Positions 8,682 through 18,600 of a stretch of 64,000 nucleotides of DNA are shown one piece after another; the first letter of the stretch is position 1; each line of letters starts with the position of its first letter. A program made the position numbers and the translations under genes. The notes under the pieces were generated by a model. That model searched no databases, had not been told where the DNA came from, and saw only the letters and a program-made list of their open reading frames with translations. The DNA comes from Verminephrobacter eiseniae EF01-2. GTDB lineage: Bacteria > Pseudomonadota > Gammaproteobacteria > Burkholderiales > Burkholderiaceae_C. The stretch is from positions 2,170,001 to 2,234,000 of the forward strand of contig NC_008786.1 of assembly GCF_000015565.1 (NCBI RefSeq), read 5' to 3'.

Positions 8682-9545
8682 CTATTCGCTTGGCGGTTTT
8701 TTGTGTTGCGCCAGGATGCTGACCAGTCCCAGCAGCGCCGAGGCCAGCATCAGCGCCAGCGAGACGGCGTTGAGTTCGGGCGTGGAGCCTTGGCGCATGC
8801 GGTTGAACATGGTGATGGTGAGCGGGGCGTCCGAGCCGACCAGCATCAAGGTGGTGCTGAAGTTCTCGAAGGACATGAGGAAGGCGACCACGCCGCAGCC
8901 GATCATCGAGGGGTAGAGGTACGGCAAGGTGATGGTGCGCAGCACGGTGAGCGGGCCGGCGCCCAGGTTCAGCGCGGCTTCTTCGAGCGAGCGGTCGAAT
9001 TTGCGCAGTCTGGCGGAAATGACCAGGGTGGCGATGGTGGCGATGAAGGAAAATTGCCCCAGCGTCACCAGCAGCAGGCCGGGCCGCAGGGCTTCCACGC
9101 TGAGGCCGAAGTGGGTTTCCAGGCCGTTGGCGAGGGTGCTGGAGAAGGCCAGGATGGCGATGCCGAGGATGACGCCGGGGATGACCAGCGGCATCAGCAT
9201 GAGCAGGTAGAGCAAGCTCTTGCCCTTGAAATCGTGGCGCTCGAACAGGAAGGCAGTGGTGGTGCCGCAGCCTATCGACAACAGCGTCACCAGCGCGGCG
9301 ACGATGAGGGAGTGGCCGATGCTGGCGCCGATCTCGCCATCCCGCAACATGCCGGTGCGCGTGCTGCCGTTGCCGATGAACCAGTCCAGCGTCCAGCCCT
9401 TCCACGGCAGCGAGGGGATGGTCGAGTCGTTGAAGGCAAACACGGCCACGACGGCCAGCGGCAGGGCCAGGTAGGCCAGGAACAGGCCGAGATAGGCCTT
9501 GTGCATCCAGCGCAACCACTTTTTGCCCGGTATGGTTCGCAACAT
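8682..9545 (-). CDS. ABC transporter permease, PotC type
   Basis: A 287-residue inner-membrane permease of the spermidine/putrescine-type family with about six membrane segments and the EAA loop EEAALNLGAGPLTVLRTITLP (about 187-206), which docks on the ATPase. The open frame extends upstream across the next gene as far as 10349, but the ATG at 9545, two bases after the upstream stop, gives the normal length. Forms a heteromeric channel with the permease at 9548-10432. Confidence 0.9.
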   Translation of the reverse strand: MLRTIPGKKWLRWMHKAYLGLFLAYLALPLAVVAVFAFNDSTIPSLPWKGWTLDWFIGNGSTRTGMLRDGEIGASIGHSLIVAALVTLLSIGCGTTTAFLFERHDFKGKSLLYLLMLMPLVIPGVILGIAILAFSSTLANGLETHFGLSVEALRPGLLLVTLGQFSFIATIATLVISARLRKFDRSLEEAALNLGAGPLTVLRTITLPYLYPSMIGCGVVAFLMSFENFSTTLMLVGSDAPLTITMFNRMRQGSTPELNAVSLALMLASALLGLVSILAQHKKPPSE

Positions 9546-9547
9546 GT

Positions 9548-10432
9548 TTAGCTCCCTCTGGCGAGTGAACTGGACAGGGACTGTCCACTGAGTTTCAGCC
9601 CCGCCCACACCACCAGGCTGGAGGCGGCCAGCAGCACGAAGCCGAAGGCCGAGCCTAGCTCCCAGTTGAAGCGGGTGATGAATTGGGTATAGATTTGTTC
9701 GGTGAACCATTGGCTGCTTTTGCCGCCCATCAGAATGGGCGTGAGAAAGCTGCCGAGGCTGAGCATGAAGACGATGATGCAGCCGGAGGCGATGCCGGGC
9801 ATGGCGTGCGGGATGACGATCTGGCGCAGCACGATCCAGCCGTTGCCGCCCAGGTCGTAGCCGGCTTCCACCAGCGAATCGTCGAGCGTTTCCAGCACCG
9901 AGATCAGGGGCACGATCATGAACAGCATCAAGGTGTAGATCAGGCCGACGATCATGGCGGCGTCGTTGTAGAGAAATTCGATCGGCCCCTGCACCACGCC
10001 GAGGTGCTGGAGCAGGCGCGAGAGCAGGCCGGTCTCGCGCAAGATGATGGTCCAGCCGAATACGCGCACCAACTCGCCAACCCAGAACGGCAGCAGGCAG
10101 GCCAGGTACAAACTGGTCTTGGAGCGGCCACGCGCCAGCTTGGCGATGTAGTAGGCCACGGGCCAGGAGATCAGCAGAATCAGCAAGGTGGTCAGGATGG
10201 AGATGACGACGGTGCGCGCCAGGGTGCGCAGATAAACCGGCTCGCCGAAAAACTCCCGGTAGTTGGCCAGGCCGACGCTGGTGGCCGATTCCTTGAAGGA
10301 CAGCAGCAGCAAATCGACATGCGGCAGCACGATGATCAGCAGCATCCACAGCAAAAAGGGCGTGAGCACCAGATAAAAGGACAGGCGCCCGGCCAGTCCA
10401 CCGCTGGTGTCGACGCTGGTGCTGGCGCTCAT
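9548..10432 (-). CDS. ABC transporter permease, PotB type
   Basis: A 294-residue permease with a short cytoplasmic N-terminus, about six membrane segments and the EAA motif region LDDSLVEAGYDLGGNGWIVL near 188-207. It overlaps the ATPase gene by 4 bp (ATGA) and is followed directly by the PotC-type permease. It contains two 10-bp direct repeats (TTGCCGCCCA at 9720 and 9843) that were the end points of a deletion in its duplicate at 4677-4912. The pair PotB/PotC would import a polyamine-like or amino-alcohol cation. Confidence 0.9.
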   Translation of the reverse strand: MSASTSVDTSGGLAGRLSFYLVLTPFLLWMLLIIVLPHVDLLLLSFKESATSVGLANYREFFGEPVYLRTLARTVVISILTTLLILLISWPVAYYIAKLARGRSKTSLYLACLLPFWVGELVRVFGWTIILRETGLLSRLLQHLGVVQGPIEFLYNDAAMIVGLIYTLMLFMIVPLISVLETLDDSLVEAGYDLGGNGWIVLRQIVIPHAMPGIASGCIIVFMLSLGSFLTPILMGGKSSQWFTEQIYTQFITRFNWELGSAFGFVLLAASSLVVWAGLKLSGQSLSSSLARGS

Positions 10433-11544
10433 GGCATGTCTGCGCCGGGCAGGCCGATCAACTGGTCGGCGCCAAAGCGGATGTTCACCTCGGCGCCCTG
10501 CGCCAGGCCGCGATGGTTCAGGCTCTGCGGCAAGGCGACCGCAATCAGGTCGCCGGACTGCACACGCACCATGGCGCGGCTGTTGGCGCCATTGAACAGC
10601 AGGCTTTCGAGCCGGCCTTGCAACACATTGGGCAGCGCGCCGGAGGTGATGGCAGGCGTCATGTCCGTGCTGATATCAATCGCTTCCGGGCGCACGAAAA
10701 GCTCCAGCGTATCGCCGCGCATGGCGCGACCGGCGCCGCCGTAGACGGCAAAAAAGGTCTGGCCGGTGGGCAGCGAGACAGTCAGCCGTTGCCCGTCGAC
10801 ATGCACGACGCGCCCGCGCCAGCGCTGGCTATCGCCGACAAAGCCGGCAACGAAGGCAGTGGCCGGTTCGTAATAGAGTTTTTGCGGGCTGGCCACCTGC
10901 TCGAAGCGGCCAGCGTTCATGACGGCGACCTGGTCCGACATCACCAGCGCCTCGGACTGGTCGTGCGTGATGTAGACGAAGGTGGTGCCGAACTGGTGCT
11001 GCAACTGCTTGAGCTCCAGCTTCATATGCTCGCGCAGTTTCAGGTCGAGCGCGCCCAGCGGTTCATCGAGCAGCAGCACCGCAGGCTCCAGCACCAGACA
11101 GCGCGCAATCGCCACACGCTGGCGCTGGCCGCCGGACAGTTGCGTCACCTGCTTGTGGCCGCTGCCGGGCAAGCCGACCCGCTCCAGCGCCTCATTGACC
11201 TTCTTGTCGATCACACTGCCGCTCATGCCGCCCTTGCGCTTGAGACCGTAGGCAATGTTGGCCGCGACCGACATCATCGGAAACAGCGCCAGATGCTGAA
11301 ACACCATATTCACCGGGCGCTTGTTGGGCGGCGTGTGCAAGACCGAAGCGCCCTTGATCAGGATATCGCCCGAACTGGGCTGGCCAAAACCGGCCACCAT
11401 GCGCAACAGCGTGGTCTTGCCGCACCCCGAAGGGCCGAGAATGGAAAAAAACGAACCTTGCTTGACGCCGAGCGAAACACAGTCAACGGCGACATGGTTG
11501 CCGAAGGTCCTGACGACATCCCGGCATTCGAGGTCATACGACAT
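10429..11544 (-). CDS. ABC transporter ATP-binding protein, PotA type
   Basis: A 371-residue ATPase. Seen: Walker A GPSGCGKTT near 37-45, Q-loop VFQHLALFP, signature LSGGQRQRVAIAR near 134-146, Walker B LLLDEPLGALD, and the switch His in ITHDQSEAL. The C-terminal ~130 residues form the TOBE/OB regulatory domain (LFVRPEAIDIS). Start ATG 11544 follows a GGGAGCC Shine-Dalgarno; the frame is open further upstream but runs into the truncated binding-protein gene. Its operon lacks an intact binding protein, so transport may be impaired unless an unlinked protein serves it. Confidence 0.92.
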   Translation of the reverse strand: MSYDLECRDVVRTFGNHVAVDCVSLGVKQGSFFSILGPSGCGKTTLLRMVAGFGQPSSGDILIKGASVLHTPPNKRPVNMVFQHLALFPMMSVAANIAYGLKRKGGMSGSVIDKKVNEALERVGLPGSGHKQVTQLSGGQRQRVAIARCLVLEPAVLLLDEPLGALDLKLREHMKLELKQLQHQFGTTFVYITHDQSEALVMSDQVAVMNAGRFEQVASPQKLYYEPATAFVAGFVGDSQRWRGRVVHVDGQRLTVSLPTGQTFFAVYGGAGRAMRGDTLELFVRPEAIDISTDMTPAITSGALPNVLQGRLESLLFNGANSRAMVRVQSGDLIAVALPQSLNHRGLAQGAEVNIRFGADQLIGLPGADMP

Positions 11545-11605
11545 GGGGCTGGCTCCCTCTGGATGCGTGACTGGGTGCCCGGGCACAGCGCAAAAGCGGC
11601 CTGAC

Positions 11606-11824
11606 TGCGCCAGCGGCGGCGCGCAACCTTGAGATGGTGTCCTCATGGTTCGAGAACGTGACTTGCACATCGATGCCGGTTTTCTGCCTGGACTTTTTGA
11701 CCGATTCCGGCGGCGCCAGGCCACTCCAAGCCAGCCGTTTCAAGGTTTCGGCGCAGGCGACACTGGTGGCGACCACCAAGCCCGTCAAGCCCATCGGCAA
11801 AACAAGCCGCTTTATTTTCATCAT
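11606..11824 (-). pseudogene. Truncated periplasmic binding protein of the PotABC-type operon
   Basis: The minus strand starts a normal secreted binding protein (signal peptide KIKRLVLPMGLTGLVVAT, cleavage near ACA-ET) and continues TLKRLAWSGLAPPESVKKS and TGIDVQVTFSNHEDTIS, which is the N-terminal lobe of PotD/PotF-type proteins. After about residue 73 (RAAAGA) similarity stops and the frame runs through the intergenic region into the potA start area, ending at 11534. Roughly 270 residues are gone. The deletion leaves the operon promoter side and the potA ribosome-binding site in place. Confidence 0.8.
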
Positions 11825-12537
11825 CGTCGAGTCTCCATTGTCATGTTTCTTGTCCGACTGCTCTTGCGGGGGGCTACCTGCTTGGGTCCTGCACCCCGGA
11901 TGGTAGGCGCTAAGCTACGCCAACATTGGCTTGGAACAAATACCCATTTTAAAAAAATATGGTAGTCCATTCTTGGTGGGGTGTGGGTGTGTCGCGCTGG
12001 AGCAAAGCGAGGCATGAGCCAAGGCCATGACTTCATCATGGCAGGAGGGGCCATTCTGAACATTCGCGCATGCTGATGATGCAGACGATTTCTGGCACCC
12101 TGTCATTTTTTCAAAATGGAAGTTTGGATTCAGTCTCTTTTGGGGAGAAGACAGCCCGTCTGACAGTCAAATGACACGGTGGCCCGCTGGTGACTACATC
12201 GTGGCGCACAACACCAAGGCATTCATCTGGGCCATCGGACATTCGGGCCAAGATTGGCCGGGCTTGGGTCCCCTTGGATAAAATCGGTTCTGTTTGACGC
12301 GCCATCTTGGCGAAACGGGCGACTGTTAGAATGTTTGTTCACTTTCCCATGGTGTAAAAGCGTATGGGGTGTGTTTTGGCTATGCTCTTGTGCCAGTCGA
12401 TAGTCAAACGATCGCCCTTCAGGACAATGCCTTGAAGCAAGCAGAATGCAATCATGATGCGGCAAGCGGAAAGTACAAGCACGGTGGCGTCATGCCACCG
12501 CACATGACCACTTGAACCTCGAAGGAACAACAAGACG
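11825..12537. other. Intergenic region left of the defence island
   Basis: About 710 bp with no convincing gene on either strand. The part nearest 11.9 kb should hold the promoter of the leftward ABC operon, and there is an A/T-rich patch around 11935-11965. Base composition shifts toward A/T from about 11.9 kb on. I saw no tRNA or clear attachment-site repeat at this island edge. Confidence 0.5.
12482..12500. promoter_or_regulatory. Perfect 7-bp-arm hairpin upstream of the island's first gene
   Basis: CGGTGGC, a 5-nt loop, then GCCACCG form a perfect inverted repeat 38 bp before the nuclease ATG. There is no T-run, so it is not a typical intrinsic terminator. It could be an operator or an RNA structure controlling the defence operon; this is inference from position. 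Confidence 0.4.
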
Positions 12538-13356
12538 ATGACCAAAAAGACCACCTGTTTCGACGTGTTCGAGCAATGCGTACTGGCTGTGCAAGCCGGG
12601 GAACTGATCGAATCGGTGTCGGCGAAGGATAAGGAGTTCCACTTTCAAAACTGGTTTCAGAAGCGCCTGCAAAAGCTCGCGCTCCACTTCGAAGGATCTG
12701 GTCGCAATATTTATCCCGACTTCTGCTTGGTTGAGTACACCGAGGGCTATGAGATCAAGGGTCTCGCATGGCCAGGCCGCGAGAAGGATTACGACGCCAA
12801 CAGTCAGGTACCGACCGGCCATCACAATGGACGCCAAATCTTCTATGTGTTTGGCCGCTATCCTGCTGACTTGGCGCAATTTGCGGACCAAGGCAATGGT
12901 CAAAGGCAATACCCGGTGGTTGATCTTGTGATTTGCCACGGGGACTTTCTCAACGCTGATCACAACTACGTCCACAAAAACAAAAGCGTGAAAGGTTTTG
13001 GCGCTTACGGCGACATCATGATTCGTGATCGCAAGATGTACGTCGCGCCTACGCCTTTCGCGCTGACTGAGGGCACAACGGGTCTGATAACGCTGATCGT
13101 GCCGGAAAGCATGGGTGGCGACCCGCGCTTCCAGAATGTGGGGCGCCTTACCCGTGCTGAGGCCGACACACTGGTGGTGGGCTACACTTTCGACCTGCGA
13201 ACCAACGAGCTAAAAGCCGAGTACATTCCTAACCCGCGAGCCGGAGCGCAGCATCGCTTTGTCGCATTCCGACTGGCAAATCAAGCCAATAAGCCAGTGT
13301 CGATGCTCAGAGCGCCCGTCCTGCCGGATGAAAACACAGCGCCCGACGAAGCATGA
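12538..13356 (+). CDS. PD-(D/E)XK-type restriction nuclease candidate
   Basis: A 272-residue protein. The clearest signal is IYPDFCLVEYTEGYEIKG (residues 58-75): Asp61, a short beta-strand spacer, then Glu72-x-Lys74, the D-(x)n-E-x-K active-site arrangement of PD-(D/E)XK nucleases. A Phe/Gln/Arg-rich helix (FHFQNWFQKRLQKLALHFE) precedes it. No known restriction enzyme family is recognised. The ATG at 12538 follows GAAGGA. The 3' end overlaps the methyltransferase ATG by 4 bp (ATGA), so the two are translationally coupled and probably form a restriction-modification-like pair. Codon and base use are visibly less GC-rich than in flanking genes, consistent with acquisition. Confidence 0.7.
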   Translation: MTKKTTCFDVFEQCVLAVQAGELIESVSAKDKEFHFQNWFQKRLQKLALHFEGSGRNIYPDFCLVEYTEGYEIKGLAWPGREKDYDANSQVPTGHHNGRQIFYVFGRYPADLAQFADQGNGQRQYPVVDLVICHGDFLNADHNYVHKNKSVKGFGAYGDIMIRDRKMYVAPTPFALTEGTTGLITLIVPESMGGDPRFQNVGRLTRAEADTLVVGYTFDLRTNELKAEYIPNPRAGAQHRFVAFRLANQANKPVSMLRAPVLPDENTAPDEA

Positions 13357-15548
13357 ACACCATCACCGACAAGATTGGAGCCGCCAATGCTGCCGCTGCT
13401 ACGGCGCTTGAATGTGACTTCCCGGTGGTCGAAATCAGCCAAATCGCCGAGCAGGAGAGTTGGCGGAAAGAGATCAACCGGCCGATTTATCACATCCATA
13501 AGTGGTGGGCGACGCGGCTAGGGTCAGTATTTCGGTGCATCACCATTGGGGCATTGACCAAACCGGGTGCAAACACTTGGGCACAGTTTTACGAGACGCA
13601 CGACCTCGCTGGCATGGTGGTACTCGATCCTTTCATGGGCAGTGGTACGACGCTGGGTGAGGCCGTCAAGTTGGGTGCCAAGGCGGTCGGTTCCGACATT
13701 AACCCGGTGAGCACGTTTCTCGTTCGGCAAGCGTTCACACCAGCATCTGAAGATCAACTTCGAGCAGTCTTCGAGCGACTTGAGCGGGATGTCGCCCCAG
13801 AAATCCGTCGTTATTATCAGACGCGTGATCCTCAGTCTGGTGAGTTAATCCCCGTGCTTTACTACTTCTGGGTGAAAACAGTAATGACCCCGCAAGGGGA
13901 GTCGATTCCACTATTGTCTCGCTACGTATTTTCGCAGGACGCCTACCCCAAGAAAAAGCCGAAGGCTCAGATCGTGTGCCCCGGCTGCTGGGGGATCATG
14001 GAGGAGCGCTACGACACGACGGCAGCAGACTGCCCGCAATGCGGCCACCATTTCAACCCGCAAATAGGGCCGGTTGTTGGGCAGTACCTGACCGACAGGA
14101 GCGGCAATCGCTATCGTGTCAAGGATCTGCTGCCCAAGGATGGCTCGCCGCCACATCATCGCCTCTATGCCATGATGGCCCTGCGCCCTGATGACTCGAA
14201 GGTCTACTTGGCAGCGCGCAATGAGGATGTGGCCTTGTACAAGGAAGCCCAAGAACGGCTTGCGACCGAGGTTCTGCCGTTGCCTGAATCCAGCGTGCGG
14301 CCCGGCCACAACACCAACCAGGCGCGTGGCTATAACTACACCCAGTGGCGCGACTTCTTCAATTCACGCCAGTTGCTTTGCCTGGGTATCTTGCTGCGTG
14401 AGATTTTGCATATCGAGAATACGGATATCCAGGAACAGATGCTGTGTTTGTTCTCAAGCACACTGGAGTTCAATAACCTGTTTTGCAGTTTCAAGGGAGA
14501 GGGCACCGGGGCCGTGCGGCACATGTTCTCCAACCATATTCTCAAACCGGAACGTACTCCGCTTGAAAATTCGGTGTGGGGCACGAATCGTAGCAGTGGC
14601 ACGTTTAGCACGCTGTTCGAGTCCAGGCTGCTGCGAGCCAAGCGTTACCTTGACGAGCCTTTTGAGATCGCCTTCGAGTACGACCAGGCCGGACAGCGCA
14701 TTGGTTCGCGTAAGATCGTTGCAAGCCAACCAATCCGGGCACGCCGCATGGAGACTTGGGGTGAGTTGGAGAAAGCCGATCACGGGATGATGATTCTCAA
14801 CGGGGATAGTTCCAAGCTCCCAATTCCCGATTCATCAGTGGATGCTGTCGTGACCGACCCGCCTTACTTCGACTTCGTTCACTACTCGGAACTAAGCGAT
14901 TTCTTTTTCGCTTGGTTATCGCCTGCACTGCGTGACCGCTACCCATGGTTTGCCCGTGAAAACTCATCCGATCAGGGTGAAGTGCAGCACAAAGACCCGC
15001 GCGCGTTCGCGCGCCAACTCGCCTCAGTGTTTACCGAAGCGTGCCGTGTGCTCAAGGATGAAGGTGTACTGGCGTTCAGTTTCCATCATTCGCGTGCCGA
15101 AGGCTGGGCGGCCATCTATGAGGCCATTACCAAAGCCGGGTTGGCAGTGGTGGCTGCTCATCCAGTCCATGCCGAACTGCGCGCAGCAAGCCCAAAAACG
15201 GCCGCCAAAGACCCAATCAGCCTCGACGCCATTCTGGTCTGCCGCAAGCGAGCATTCGCCCAGTCGAATCTGCCAGTTGCCGAGAATGTGGTCGGCGCCG
15301 TCGAAATGATGACAGTCAGACTACAGGCTGCTGGCTTGCGAATTTCAGTTAGTGATCGCTTTGTCATTGGCGCCGCCCAGACGCTGATTGCCCGGGCAAT
15401 CGACGATCTGAGTTTCGACGAAATCAAAGAGTATCTTGAGGCAGTTCGTCTGGCCGTCGGACCGAAATCCGAAAGCCTGCCTGAGATTGAACTTTCCGTT
15501 CCAAAAACACACGCATTCGTTAATCAATTGAATTTATTCGATTTTTAA
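13353..15548 (+). CDS. DUF1156-like adenine-specific DNA methyltransferase with Zn ribbon
   Basis: A 731-residue amino-methyltransferase. Motif I is split far from motif IV: VVLDPFMGSGTT (SAM binding, 89-100) and VTDPPYFDFVHYS with catalytic DPPY at 502-505. The N-terminal signature PIYHIHKWWATRLGSVFR (44-61) resembles the DUF1156 group. A Zn ribbon CPGC...CPQC (Cys209, 212, 227, 230) lies in the long insertion between motifs. The extreme C-terminus, QLNLF at 725-729 followed by DF, matches the bacterial beta-clamp-binding consensus QL(S/D)LF. It likely methylates adenine N6 and protects host DNA, paired with the overlapping upstream nuclease gene. Family name is by pattern; target site unknown. 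Confidence 0.8.
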   Translation: MNTITDKIGAANAAAATALECDFPVVEISQIAEQESWRKEINRPIYHIHKWWATRLGSVFRCITIGALTKPGANTWAQFYETHDLAGMVVLDPFMGSGTTLGEAVKLGAKAVGSDINPVSTFLVRQAFTPASEDQLRAVFERLERDVAPEIRRYYQTRDPQSGELIPVLYYFWVKTVMTPQGESIPLLSRYVFSQDAYPKKKPKAQIVCPGCWGIMEERYDTTAADCPQCGHHFNPQIGPVVGQYLTDRSGNRYRVKDLLPKDGSPPHHRLYAMMALRPDDSKVYLAARNEDVALYKEAQERLATEVLPLPESSVRPGHNTNQARGYNYTQWRDFFNSRQLLCLGILLREILHIENTDIQEQMLCLFSSTLEFNNLFCSFKGEGTGAVRHMFSNHILKPERTPLENSVWGTNRSSGTFSTLFESRLLRAKRYLDEPFEIAFEYDQAGQRIGSRKIVASQPIRARRMETWGELEKADHGMMILNGDSSKLPIPDSSVDAVVTDPPYFDFVHYSELSDFFFAWLSPALRDRYPWFARENSSDQGEVQHKDPRAFARQLASVFTEACRVLKDEGVLAFSFHHSRAEGWAAIYEAITKAGLAVVAAHPVHAELRAASPKTAAKDPISLDAILVCRKRAFAQSNLPVAENVVGAVEMMTVRLQAAGLRISVSDRFVIGAAQTLIARAIDDLSFDEIKEYLEAVRLAVGPKSESLPEIELSVPKTHAFVNQLNLFDF

Positions 15549-15618
15549 CCGGACACTACCGATTTTGAATAACGTTCAGAATGCCCAAACTTCCATCAAA
15601 GCAATCTTCGACGATACT

Positions 15619-18600
15619 ATGACAAGTAATATATCTCTCAAACACTCCGCGATACCATTGAGTGGGTATCTGTATCAAAATCTGGTCGGAATTAAATTGC
15701 TTTGTGATTGGCTCGATGACCCGAACCTCTATGACTGGGTAAAATTCGAAGCCGATGATGACGAATCGCCTAAGGGCTTGGACGATATCGTCGCCCACCG
15801 AACCGATGGTTTGCTTGATCTATATCAGGTAAAATTCACCGTTGACCCATCCACTCCCAAGAACTTCCTTTCATGGGAATGGCTTCTTGAGCACCGTCCC
15901 AAAGGTAAGTCATTGATACAGAAATGGTACGCTGCGTGGGAAAGTGCGTCTGGGTCGCCGGTTCATCTTGCCGCGCTCGTCACAAACCGCCGACCCGACC
16001 GCGAGTTCCAGGGCTGCATGAACGCGGCAGCCTTGCTTGTTGAATTCGACAAAATTCCTGCTGATGCCAGAGCCACACTGCTGGAACAACTACCTTCGGC
16101 TGATCGAGCAGAATCTTTTTTTCGCACGTTTAATTTTCAGCATTCGTACCAAGGTTTTCTTAGCTTACGTGGAACCCTGTCAGACAGACTCGTCGGTCGG
16201 CATACCACCTACCATGGTTGGCATACTCTCTTGAATGCGACCGTCGACTGGGCAATCAGGAAAAACTTCCCTCCACCACACGGACAAATCACGCTTGACA
16301 TCATCAGAGGAGAAATTGATAGCCACCGGCCGGCGCCCCTCAATCAGTCGTTCCAGGTGCCTGCTGGCTATGAACCGCCAAGTATTCCATTTCACCAAAA
16401 ATTCAGCGCACAAATTCTTTCCACCTCAAGCAGAATCTTTGTTTTATGGGGGTCACCCGGCCAAGGAAAAAGTACCTATTTGAGTTTTCTTTGCAAGGAG
16501 TTTGAGCAGCGCGAGATTCCATATATAAGGCAGCACTACTTTCTTGACCTATCAGATCCATCGGAGCGGTTCTCGCTTGTTTCTGTCGCCAATTCGATGA
16601 TGGCGCAAATGGAAAACTATCATGGTCAATTCGTAGACCAGCTATCCAACAAACCGGAGTCATTGCGGCAATGGATCGAAGCCTGCGCATTGGGATATCA
16701 GAAAAGTGGGAAGCAATTTGTCATCGTGGTTGATGGACTTGACCACATATGGCGAGAGAACGATAGGGACATTGCACCGTTAGATTCACTGTTTCAGCAT
16801 CTTCTTCCTCTGCCTCAAAATGCCGTTTTGGTAATAGGCACACAGCGCGTCAGTGTCGAACAACTGCCATCACGGTTGAATAATCAATCAGAACCCGAAG
16901 ATTGGTATGAGCTTCCGCTTATGTCGCAAGCATCAACAAGGTGCTGGCTCGAAGAAAGGCATCGCAGCGGCCAATTTGAACTCCATGAACAGAACGGGAA
17001 ACAGAGCGAAATCGAGAAAGCAGACCTGATTGCCCAGTTTACGGAGGCGTTCCAGACACTCTCACAAGGGCATCCACTACACCTTACCTATAGCTTCGAG
17101 GCGATGAAGCTTCAGCATCGGATACTCCGGCCCGAGGAGGTAGCCCAGTTGGCAGCCTGCCCAGATGGCGACATCCGTGGCTACTACAAGTCACTATGGC
17201 AAAGGCTTTCCTACGATGCAAAGGACGCCCTTCACCTTGTGGCAGACAGCGGCTTCCCCTGGCCTGTGTTCAGCCTTGAAGACACCTTGGGTATTCGCCC
17301 TGGGATCCTGCAAACTGAGATTCGGCATCTCTTATATGACTCGGAAGCAGGTCTTATCCCCTTTCATGGAAGTTTGCCCGCCTTTATTCGGGAGTTGGAA
17401 GAACATGATGTTCGAACTGAGCATTTAGCACCCAAGGTCGTCAAGTGGCTCAACGAAAGGGCTCCTGCCTATCATCGTTGGGGTTGGCTTTGGCTGTATC
17501 AGGCACGATGCGGTTCCACTGATAATCTTGTTTTTCAGCCTGGTCGGGATTGGATTATTAAAAGTATGTCGAAAGCCTATCCAAAAAAGCAGTTGATTAA
17601 AATTCTCACCTCTGCTGAAACTGCTGCATTTTCTCAAAAGAATTTCGCGAGAGCTGTCCGTCTGCGTTGGTTGAAAATACGCCTGCAAAACGGGACAACT
17701 TTTCAAATTGACAACCCCACCCGAATTGACGAGTGTGCGCTTTCACTCACTGATGATGATTACCCATTAAAGAATCTATCCACGGCATTTCGTACAGCAA
17801 ACATTGCTGACCTGCTCCTTTTGGGCCGACAGTATCTGCGTGCACGCAGGATTGAGGAGGCCATCGAATGCAGAAAGGCCATTGGAATCAGATTGGCTGA
17901 CACAATCCGTTCCGGGACAGCCAACGCCCGGAGCCATGAGTCTGATGTCAAGGCGTTGCTTGAACTATGTGCCGCCACATCGACGTTTGAATCAACAGTA
18001 TTGAAGGACTGCTTCCGGCGACGTGCTTACGGTCCATCGCGATTCAGGTTCTTCATTGGTGAATTGGCTAAATTACGCGACATCGATAAACTGCTCCGAT
18101 GGTTACCAATTCCATTACCCTACGGAATGCGGAGTGATTTGGAACTTGAGATTGTGCGTGTCGCTGGCATAAACAGAATTAGCCTCCATGAATACCCAGA
18201 ATTTGGGCAGCTACGCAAACATCCGATCTCCGAATGCTGGGCACGCCTCTATGCGCCATCAAAGGCGCGGCCAATTCCATTCTCTCTCGATGCTTCTGTC
18301 TACAATAAAGATGCCTGGTATGATGTTTCCAGTGGAAGTCTCGAATGTTTTTTGCACGGGCTATTTTTCTACATTGTTGCCAAAACCTTGGAGGTTAAGG
18401 GGGCTAATTTAACAATAAATCCACCGACAACCCAAAAGCGTAAATGGTTGAATGAAGTCCTGACCGAGATAACAAGGTGCGCGGCATTGGCAGGCAAAAT
18501 GTTGGTCAGACATGAACGTCCGAAGTTTGACTTCTTGTTTGCGGCATTATCTTCACTTCCAGAGACAAAGGATTACGACACGCATGCTGATCATCAATCA

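Noticed and set aside
11825..12537. Short frames (60-80 codons) in the region left of the island
   Set aside because: None has a ribosome-binding site, family motif or codon pattern that stands out; treated as non-coding.
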